This document shows, piece after piece, positions 56,570 to 64,000 of a DNA stretch of 64,000 nt. Position numbers and translations under genes: made by a program. The notes beneath the pieces were generated by a model, which made no database searches, was not told where the DNA came from, and worked only from the letters and a program-made list of their open reading frames with translations. How positions within the stretch are numbered: the stretch's first letter is position 1; each line of letters begins with the position of its first letter. Source of the DNA: Phialocephala subalpina (Eukaryota; Ascomycota; Leotiomycetes; Helotiales; Mollisiaceae); assembly GCA_900073065.1 (NCBI GenBank), contig FJOG01000020.1:401770-465769 (forward strand), given 5' to 3'.

Positions 56570-59149
56570 TTTGGGTGATAGATGGAGATGAGTGTAAAAT
56601 GATGGTGCCGGCAATTACAATGGCTGAACGCTGCGGCGAGAGATAGAGGCCAAGAAGGTCAAGCTTTCGCTTTTATACTTCTTCGGAGATGCCAAAAAGC
56701 TTATCACCTACTCAGCAGCTTACGCCGCAGAGACGATGGATGCATGGACGCCGGATGCTAACACTGGTTGCCACTGCAAGAGCTGCTTGTTTTGGAAGAG
56801 CTTGGAACTTTTCCCTGCAATAAGAGAAATCAATTGCTCCGCGATACGATTCATTCCCCAAGCTTTCCTCGATCTGCTCAACTAAGGCGTTGGTCAATCC
56901 TGAAGTTCATGTTGGACTTCTTCTCTGTCTTTGGCTTTATGGGAAGTTACTAGCAGACATTGAAACTGGTGCAGGACGAAGCTAAAGCTTGATGAGCGCC
57001 GTGAGCCTGCGCTTCCCCAGATCAGCCGCAAAGCTGCATAAGTTTTCTGCGGCTAAAACAATGGCCCATCTACAAACGTATCTGGTGGTGAAACATGTAT
57101 GTGGAGAGGTCTCGGTGCTAGACGATTTGTTAAAACTTTGAATGGCTTGAGTAAATTGACAGAGGCATGCATGCGAAGGACAAGAGCTCATCTCCCCGAT
57201 GGTTGCTTGAGTCAAAATAAAGGTCGCTCGGGTTGTCGTGTTGAGATCCAAAGAATTCAGAACCGACGCCAAGATCTGCCAAAAGGATTCATTTAAATAT
57301 TCCTTAGAGATCGATCAATTGTGGAGAGTTAAAGTTGGCCCCCTAACTTCCTAAATCATCCATATGCAAGTCAGCAAGCGCTAATGAGGAATTCGAAACG
57401 TTTCCCGAGAAAAAGTGCAGTTGTAGAGATGCAACGTTCATATGGAACTGATATCTGGCGCAAGAAGCCACGCAATAGCGCAGAAATCCGCAGAGTCCTC
57501 CATTTTAGTATCGTGACGCACTTGCGCAGGATAGCAGATTAGATAGCTTGAAGCCTAAGGTTATCTGAATCTTCTGTACTCCACCCAAGGATTTCGATCT
57601 GGTCGGCACGCAATCCCTCTCAGCTCTTATGTTGCCTCCAGGCGATTTGACCCTGTCAACAACCACCTTCCTTCGTGTGTGTTGTCTTGAACCTGTTTTC
57701 TCGTTTGTAGTATGGATTGTGCTCAATGTTGTTACTCGCCCTTCTGTCAAGCGTGCTCTGTCTTGAGACTCGTCTTTGAGTTCCGTCCGTCCTGTTGCTG
57801 CTCCGCGGATGTCTCCTATTTAATTCAATCGTTTGCATTGCCTCGTTCTTGCTGTTCCTGTCTTTTCCTCGCTGCTTTGAACGCGGTCGCGGTCGTTCTC
57901 TCGTTTCCCTTGCAGCAACCTCAATCGTCCTCCTGCCGTATTGTTGGATCTCCAGTCGTAAAGTATTCGGTTCGAGTGTTCCTCCCGAAAGCCTACTCTG
58001 CTCAATTTTCGTGCGTCTGGCTGGAACATTGAGCAGAAGAAATTTTTGTCAGATTCCTTTTCAAGTACCAAGCAAGCCTCAGGCCACCAGGCACCAAGAA
58101 CGCAATCCGAACACATTGTCCCTTTCTGAGCTCGAGGACCAAGAAATTATCCCGTTCAGTGAGCCTGAATATGTTTGATAACCTTCGGTAATGTGTAATC
58201 TATTACCCTCTTGGAGGTGGCGGAGTTGAGGTAAAGTCGCTATCTCAAGCACAAGCACCAGAAGTAATCTGCCTCGTTTCCAACGTCGACATCATCAATC
58301 ACAAAATTATCTCTGTTTTTGGCAATAGTGGCGCGACAGCAGTACGTGCAATCGCATCATAGGCTCCACGACAATGAGAGTGTCAAGCCTATCTGCTGTG
58401 GCGTATTCAGCAGGCTTCTCAAAGCCTTGGCGCTGAGGAGAGAAACCCATCGCATGTTCACAGTCCATGTCTTTTCCCTTGTCCCAAGCTCTGGTCTCAT
58501 GCTTTAATTGTATTTCGAATCAATTAAAATTACTAGGGTAGGAAACAGAAACCTATCCTAATATGCCCTCATTCTTCTTAGTGGCAATCTTTGCCTTGGT
58601 AGGGTCGCTCTCGGTCTCATTTCCTTTCCAGCTTCGCGATTATTTCGAGAATTGCACAGTGAGAGGATATTTATATGTGCAAGAGGGAACATGTTGTAAT
58701 CGATCATCTGGGCATGTTCTCCTCTCCGCTGCACTCATTATGCAAACGGGTGGCTAAGTGTTCTCCTATTGCAGAGATTGTGAGCAATATATATTATCGT
58801 ATGTTCCACAGCCGTATTTCGAAAATTGGCAGTGGGAAGTACCCAGTTTGTCCTGAAGTTGTTGAGGCGGAATTGGCACTTTTTGTGGAGCGGATTGGGC
58901 AGGAGCGTTTCCGTTCATGGTTGATAAGAAGGCACCGCAAGATTTTGCGAAGCGACAAGTTCAAAGTGAATTGTAGTTATACGCCTCCTGTGCAGCACAC
59001 TACTAATAGACGCTCAATGCTCCTGTAGCAACCAAACAAACAAATCCAAATTATCCCCAACTGCGCGAAAAGCTGTAATAGCGACTAGTTGTATCTTTGG
59101 AGGGGGATTTATCATATTTACGACCATTGGTATATGTGAAGGGATTGGA
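56570..59149. other. Gene-poor region with only weak open frames
   Basis: About 2.6 kb without a convincing gene. Two weak candidates exist on the plus strand. One is 58563-58757 (64 codons), with a signal-peptide-like start MPSFFLVAIFALVGSLSVS. The other is 58675-59028 (117 codons), containing VVEAELALFVERIGQERFRS. They overlap in different frames, so at most one is real. The remaining frames (57712-58178) are T/C-rich and low in domain-like content. It may be eroded intergenic DNA upstream of the RBR pseudogene. Confidence 0.3.
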
Positions 59150-60555
59150 ATGGATGCCCGCCGTGGACTAAATGCCCCTCGCCAAGCAGCGTACCCTGGG
59201 AACAGAGGCATATACGAGGCTCGCGATGATGGGTTTGGCGCTGAAATAAGACAACAGGTTTTTGAAAGGGACGTAAGAGCAATTCAAGAAACCGAACAGC
59301 TGCAGGATACAACGCAGGACCTGCGCCAATGCGAGCAGTGCCATCAAGGCAAACGACCAGTTGAAGATCTTCCAGACAGGCCAATCACTTCAGGCTGCGC
59401 TCACGGTCTCACAATATGCCTCTTCTGTCTGGCAGCTTTCATCGATAGGATCCTCGCCGCGGACAAGATTGGACAAGAGCCCTTGCACGGTTGTCTTTAT
59501 TGCTGGGCGGCGAATAATGCTCGCCGATTGGAGGCGCAAATCAAGTGTCCTGGAGACAGCTGTGGCCTTCAGCTCACACCTAGGGATGTTACGGCCTTCG
59601 CCAGCGAACCTGGATTTCGACTGTAAGTTCAATGGATTATTTCTTGCTTCCACTTTGCACATGCAGCTTCAGACTCATTCTCTGATTCCCAGATATGCCC
59701 GAAAGTTGAAATTAGGATTCAAAGAGTGCTCCATCTGCAACCACGATATATTCCTGTCTTATGGCTTTTCGGAATGGCCGATCAACGATTCATGTTCAAC
59801 GAAATGCATGCAAGCGCCACCTTGCTTCGAATGCTTGCCAAGGAGCATCAAATCAGATCTAGATGCCAGATACTTTGATAGAATTCTCTGTCCTGGCTGT
59901 TCCGCCCCGCTTAGATTCAACGAGATTCAAGAATTTGCAGCAAAAGATGTTGTCGGAATAAATATCACGTGTTTAGGCCGGTAGGCTCAGCGTGATCTTA
60001 CTCTTTATAAGAGTAGGCCTCGAGCTCTTAGACTCGAGGCAAGACAAGACAAGAATAATGAACAGCACTGATTTTACCCTACGCTTTACCCCTCCATCAT
60101 AGACGCGTACGCCTACCCTAGTGATACGTATCTCCGATTGTAACGACAGATGTCTTTCTTCAGTAAAGTTCCTACTTTTGCCTCATTCCTTGGCAGAAAA
60201 TTGGACTAACATGAAACAAAGATATGATACCTTCATACACGAAAAGCCTTGGAAACCGACCCCAGATTCCGACGGTGTCAAAATCCGACTAGCTGTCCCT
60301 CTAGACAAATACACGAAATACAAGATCCAGTCATGATTTGCCATACCTGCGAGTTTGCAATGTGTTATAAACACGAGCGACGCTGGCATGTCAAGATGAA
60401 GTGTGAAGAATTTGACCTCCGGCAATGGGAACAAGATGAAGAGATGAAAGCCTCTATTGAAACTATCGAAAGAACGACGCAGGAGTCCGGCTTGGAATAG
60501 GCGGGTTGAGAAATTGTCAGGATGCCACCATCTCACGTGCAAGTCATTCCACTGA
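59150..60555 (+). pseudogene. RBR-type (RING-IBR-RING) E3 ubiquitin ligase, disrupted
   Basis: The N-terminal frame carries a RING1-like metal site (CEQCHQGK, SGCAHGLTICLFCLAAF, CLYCW, KCPGDSCGLQL). An intron (about 59624-59690) joins to YARKLKLGFKECSICNHDIF and LCPGCSAPLRFNEIQEFAAK. A 198-bp LTR is inserted exactly there. Beyond it the gene resumes as DVFLQ, an intron, and YDTFIHEK. A one-base shift precedes the IBR-like segment DPRFRRCQNPTSCPSRQIHE, CHTCEFAMCYKHERRWH. A further shift precedes RRVEKLSGCHHLTC. RBR ligases transfer ubiquitin through a RING2 cysteine. With the insertion and at least two frameshifts this copy cannot be functional. Confidence 0.7.
59951..60148. mobile_element. 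Solo LTR (198 bp) with 5-bp target-site duplication
   Basis: The element begins TGTCG and ends CGACA, the inverted TG...CA ends of a long terminal repeat. It is flanked on both sides by GATGT (59946-59950 and 60149-60153), a 5-bp target-site duplication. Inside is a TATAAGAG box near 60005-60015 within an imperfect palindrome. No gag/pol sequence is attached, so it is a solo LTR left by recombination of a full retrotransposon. Removing it and one GATGT restores the surrounding coding frame. Confidence 0.9.
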
Positions 60556-61320
60556 TGTTAAATTTCATTGATACTAAGAAGAATCGTATGCTAACAAATA
60601 CTTCACCGATAGGTAAAACGGTAGGTAAGGATGTTGGTTGTGGTGATACGGTTTGTTACCGATTCCCGGTGCCTTGGGCCGGATACGGATCTAACACAAA
60701 ACATGTAAACGGATGTGCTGGCGCATATTAGGCTTCTTGAAATATAGTTTGAAGATATTCTATGTTTCTGTCAGCTAGGACTTTGATTGCTGTTTTGAAA
60801 GTCTGGACGTAGTCGCGCACGATCTCATCGACCCAGCGGCTCTGCTTTTGCTGTCCTCTCGGTTGTCCTGCTTTGGCGAATCCTTAGCTAGCTAACCTTA
60901 ACATTTTATTCAATCTTCGAATATTTCTGTAGAAGGTCTCCTCTTCAATTTAATTTGATTTAGAACTACCTATCGAAGATAAAAGTTGCGAGTCGTACAA
61001 TTTCGATGCCATACCGGAATTGCCTCAAACCATAGGACACTACACGTCATCTGAACGAATCAAAGCCTGCATGAAACCCAGCTCCCTGTTTTGTTGTACA
61101 TCGCATCTCGCTCATGGAAGATTAATCCACAATTGATTTCTCGAACGAAGTCCTACCGCGATTTTTTTAAAGAATTTTTTGAGAGGATTTGTTGGAGGCA
61201 GAGAGACCGCTTCAGGCTTTGGTCGCTATTCTCCAGTTGGTTTCAGAGGGCTAGTTGCTGAAGCCTCAGGCTGACACTCCCTGGAACCCAGCGCCTAAAC
61301 CTAGAAATTCTGGAATGCCA
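60556..61320. other. Intergenic AT-rich region
   Basis: About 765 bp without a supported gene, probably the eroded remainder of the ligase gene and flanking sequence. No continuation of a RING2 domain was found here. Confidence 0.35.
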
Positions 61321-61820
61321 ACTGAGACCTCGTTGTGACGTCCACCGCGCTTTCCCGCGCTTCCCTGCTATGCTTCACTACCTCAAACTTCACCTCGGGG
61401 AGCAGCTTCAAGACTCCCTTTCTAACGTACACGACAAGTTCAATGTGTTTTATGGGAAGACTGTGTTCGGCTACGACGATTTCAAATGGGGAAACTTCTA
61501 TTCGTCTATTCGTACTGCAGTAGAGAAGACCGCGCGCGAGAGGTCTGTGGCATGAAAATGGTCTATAAGACCGCTCATTCGCCTCTGAGTTGTCGGATCT
61601 GTCAAGCTATCAATATCAAGCTACAAGCTCAGGTATTACTTCTCCAGCGTATCCGAGATTTGATGAATGGAAGTTCTATATGAGAGACGCTCAGCATTAC
61701 GCAAAAGAAGCAGATGGTCGCAGTACTGGAAGTCGACGTTGCTGAGGCGATCGAGTCAAGAAGATTTAGGAGGCGGAGAAGGATGAACAGTTGGATTGCT
61801 GAAGTTTAGGTCATGGTGCC
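61321..61820 (+). pseudogene. Frameshifted remnant of an unknown charged protein
   Basis: Coherent protein-like pieces follow each other in different plus-strand frames: LKLHLGEQLQDSLSNVHDKF and DFKWGNFYSSIRTAVEKTAR (to about 61550), then SPLSCRICQAINIKLQAQ (about 61580-61640), then DEWKFYMRDAQHYAKEADGR (about 61660-61720), then VDVAEAIESRRFRRRRR. The order and helical character suggest one gene with three frameshifts. The family is not recognised. Confidence 0.35.
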
Positions 61821-62317
61821 TTATACAGAGAAAGAAATCAATATAGAAGTGGAAAGTGTCTGACTTTATATGCTGAGATTGCTCAAATGTCCGTGGCGGT
61901 GCGATATCTGAATCTGCTGAAGAAGAGATGCAGTGAGATTGTGGAGATAGATTCGATTGAAGGATAGGTAGGGGTTGGCAAGTTATCTATGAGACGAGAG
62001 AGCTTTGGGAGAAATCGGAGGCTATCAGGGTTGATGAGGAAAGGTGTGCAAGTTGAGACTGCTAGTTGAAGCTTTATGAGGTTAATTACGTGAATCCGTG
62101 AGAGGAGATGGGTTTGCCTTCTCTTCTTGAGAGAGTTATGAATGGCGCTAATTGTGGGTGATCTTCTGGGAGGACTGAGGAGGCTAGACTGCGTGAGAAG
62201 TGGCAGATGTTGGAATCCTAGGTTTGGAAGGAGACGACATTGGCATGTCAACGAGATGGAGTTATGAAGGCATGAAGTTTCGTGGATTCTAGCGCACTTC
62301 TATCCAATCCATACCCT
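61821..62317. other. Intergenic region downstream of the ICL-like gene
   Basis: About 500 bp, purine-rich on the plus strand, containing the 3' flank of the isocitrate-lyase-like gene. No gene is supported. Confidence 0.35.
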
Positions 62318-63971
62318 CTAGCGAATCCTATTCTCCGAAATCTTCCCACCCCCACCCTCTCCAACATCTCTAACAGCAACCGTATCCCAAAAAGCATCAC
62401 AAAGATAACTCCCGCTATAACTTGGCTTCTCGAACCCATCCGTCAACGGCTTCGTCGCCAACGCCGGCTTCTGGACCACCTCCACATACCCCTCAATGCC
62501 CCTCTCCTTCCACAACTTGGCAAACTTCTCAGTCTGGTAATTAATCCCTTGTAAAGCCCAAATTGGCTGTACCTGCCACGCAACACCCAACTTCGCCATA
62601 TCGGATGGGAAAGACTTTACTTTTTCGGGAGTGAAGCCAGCCTTTGGGTAGTCGTAATCCCCAGTGTAACCGAAAGCGAACAGACGGTCGGGAAATACGG
62701 CTCGGACCTGTTCGTGGAAGGACACGATGTCGTCCCAGTTTGGCATGTCCATTCTTGCCCACGTTACGTCGCCCAAGGGAGCAGCGAGAAGTGCACGCTC
62801 GACGATGCCGGAGACGCAGGATTTGTAGAAGAATTGTCCTTCACGGGAACGGGGAAGGTCCCAGTCGAAGAAGATGTCTTTACTGACTGTCTCCTTGGCG
62901 ATAGCTCGGCGATCTTTCAAAGACTTGTTTCCGGATCCGAGTTTCGTGGTGTAGGTGGTGTATTCTTCTGGAGTTGCGATGGCTTGGACAGCTTCGTCGA
63001 AAGTGAGGAGGTTGGCACTCTTGATCCATTCTTTGCGGACTTCGAGGGGATTTGAGGACCCGGCTTCAACGGCCTCCTTCAAGGTTTCCTGAAGAGACTT
63101 GACGGGGACAGTTGCGCCTCGAACGTACTTGTGGTCTCGGGCATCGATCACGTCAGTGATGAATTCGGAGTGATCGACGTCGCATCTGCAGAGAAGCATT
63201 GTCTCAGCTCCCATGATGTCGATTTGCATTCTCGCAGCTGTCAATCGATCGAGGTACTCGCTGGTAGGGACGACAGTCCGTCCTTGACCAACGGTGAACT
63301 TCTTCTTTCCAATGGCAAGATCGTCCAAGTGGAACATGGCAACACCAGCTTCGACAAAGAGCTTGGTCATCTTGACTGTTGAAGTCAGACCTCCAAACCC
63401 CATGTCACCATCTGCGACAATGGGAGTAAGGTAGTCCCAGTTCTCCAAGTTGGCACGAGCTTCCTTTGGCTGCAGCATTCTGTAGTGGTTTTGGCGTTGG
63501 CTGTGCCAGCACTGAGATTTGAAGATCTTGTCCACCACTTTTGGCACCGTGTCGAGAGGATAGTCGCAGCAATCCATTCCTGGCTCAGAAACCTCTGAGA
63601 AGCCGCAAAGTGCTCCAGAAACATAGAGTGTTTGCTGATATTTGGCCATCTGAGAAGCAATGATTGGGTCCGTCACACCAAAAGTCATTTCATTTGTTCC
63701 GTTGACTCGGTGCTCATTGAGTAAGTCCCAGAGCTTCAAGGCCATGTCGCTAGAGGCATATTTCTGAGGAAGGAGGCCTCTCAAGGAAGCAATTCTGGCA
63801 GAAGAGTATGGTCTGTTGAGAGGAAAAGTCAGCCTGGGATCTTGGAATAGAAGATATTGCTCACCTTTGGATGTGCTTCTGTCTTGGGCTGGTCCACCAC
63901 TCTTCGATTTGCCTGACTTTTGAGTCAAACTCAGCCTGTTCGGCATCAAGACTTTGGGTGATCTTAGGCAT
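62318..63971 (-). CDS. Isocitrate-lyase-family protein with altered active-site motif
   Basis: Two exons on the minus strand (63971-63865, 63812-62318; 52-bp intron) give 533 residues, close to fungal isocitrate lyase (about 540). The start MPKITQSLDAEQAEFDSKV, then RPYSSARIASLRGLLPQKY, YPLDTVPKVVDKIF and RRAIAKE..DIFFDWDLPRSREG are clear family blocks. However, the catalytic KKCGH loop is replaced: after HLDDLAIG the sequence reads KKKFTVGQGRTVVP, with no Cys or His. DADTGHGG reads DGDMGFGG, and the substrate motif NLSPSFNW reads GYTGDYDY. It is therefore probably not an active isocitrate lyase; another ICL/PEP-mutase-superfamily reaction or loss of catalysis is possible. The coding frame itself is intact. 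Confidence 0.85.
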
Positions 63972-64000
63972 TTGGGAATGGTGTAAAATCCGAAGTAAAG

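Noticed and set aside
57712..58178. Overlapping Cys/Leu-rich plus-strand open frames as a membrane protein
   Set aside because: Composition follows the T/C-rich DNA, frames overlap each other, and no start, splice or domain evidence exists.

Overview
This window comes from a filamentous ascomycete (Pezizomycotina). Genes are split by short introns (about 44-220 bp) with GT...AG ends and CTAAC/CTGAC-like branch sites. The gene content is typical of such fungi: Zn2Cys6 and MHR regulators, a CFEM protein, 2EXR proteins, ROT1 and Pth11-type rhodopsin fragments. I could not fix the class from sequence alone; Leotiomycetes or Sordariomycetes is a guess.

Layout. 1-9 kb: an edge fragment of a Pth11-like membrane protein, an O-methyltransferase, an MFS transporter and a Zn2Cys6 regulator, which could form a small accessory or metabolic group. 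9-24 kb: a gene-dense housekeeping block with SEC5 (exocyst), IDH1 (TCA cycle), a membrane-anchored histidine acid phosphatase, ROT1, 5-formyl-THF cyclo-ligase, SmE and an MTR10/transportin-3-like importin. 24-29 kb: a degenerate ~48-bp minisatellite, then a regulator with a BED-like finger plus a Cys6 cluster, then a long gene-poor gap. 29-40 kb: an island of decay. It holds a tandem pair of broken 2EXR-protein genes, a small secreted Cys-rich protein, a truncated BAHD-type acyltransferase, and the remains of a bacterial-type molybdenum locus: a broken [4Fe-4S]/bis-MGD oxidoreductase, a broken MoeA-like gene and an intact-looking MobA-like gene. 40-56 kb: a second Zn2Cys6/MHR regulator, a single-pass membrane protein divergent from a CFEM membrane protein, 5-oxoprolinase, a class I/II aminotransferase, a goose-lysozyme-like protein and a class I glutamine amidotransferase-like protein. 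56-62 kb: sparse, with a Cys-rich secreted candidate, an RBR-type E3 ligase pseudogene split by a 198-bp solo LTR, and a frameshifted remnant. 62-64 kb: an isocitrate-lyase-family gene whose active-site motif has been replaced.

How the genes fit together. Housekeeping genes often sit in divergent pairs with short shared promoters (SEC5/IDH1, ROT1/cyclo-ligase, SmE/importin). The most unusual feature is the molybdenum locus. A MobA guanylyltransferase matters only to enzymes using the bis-MGD form of the cofactor, which eukaryotes normally lack. Finding MobA-like, MoeA-like and FdhF/Nas-type oxidoreductase sequences together suggests a horizontally acquired functional unit that is now decaying here. 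Intron and exon limits were read by eye from splice signals and frame continuity. Functional names rest on family knowledge, with no database search.
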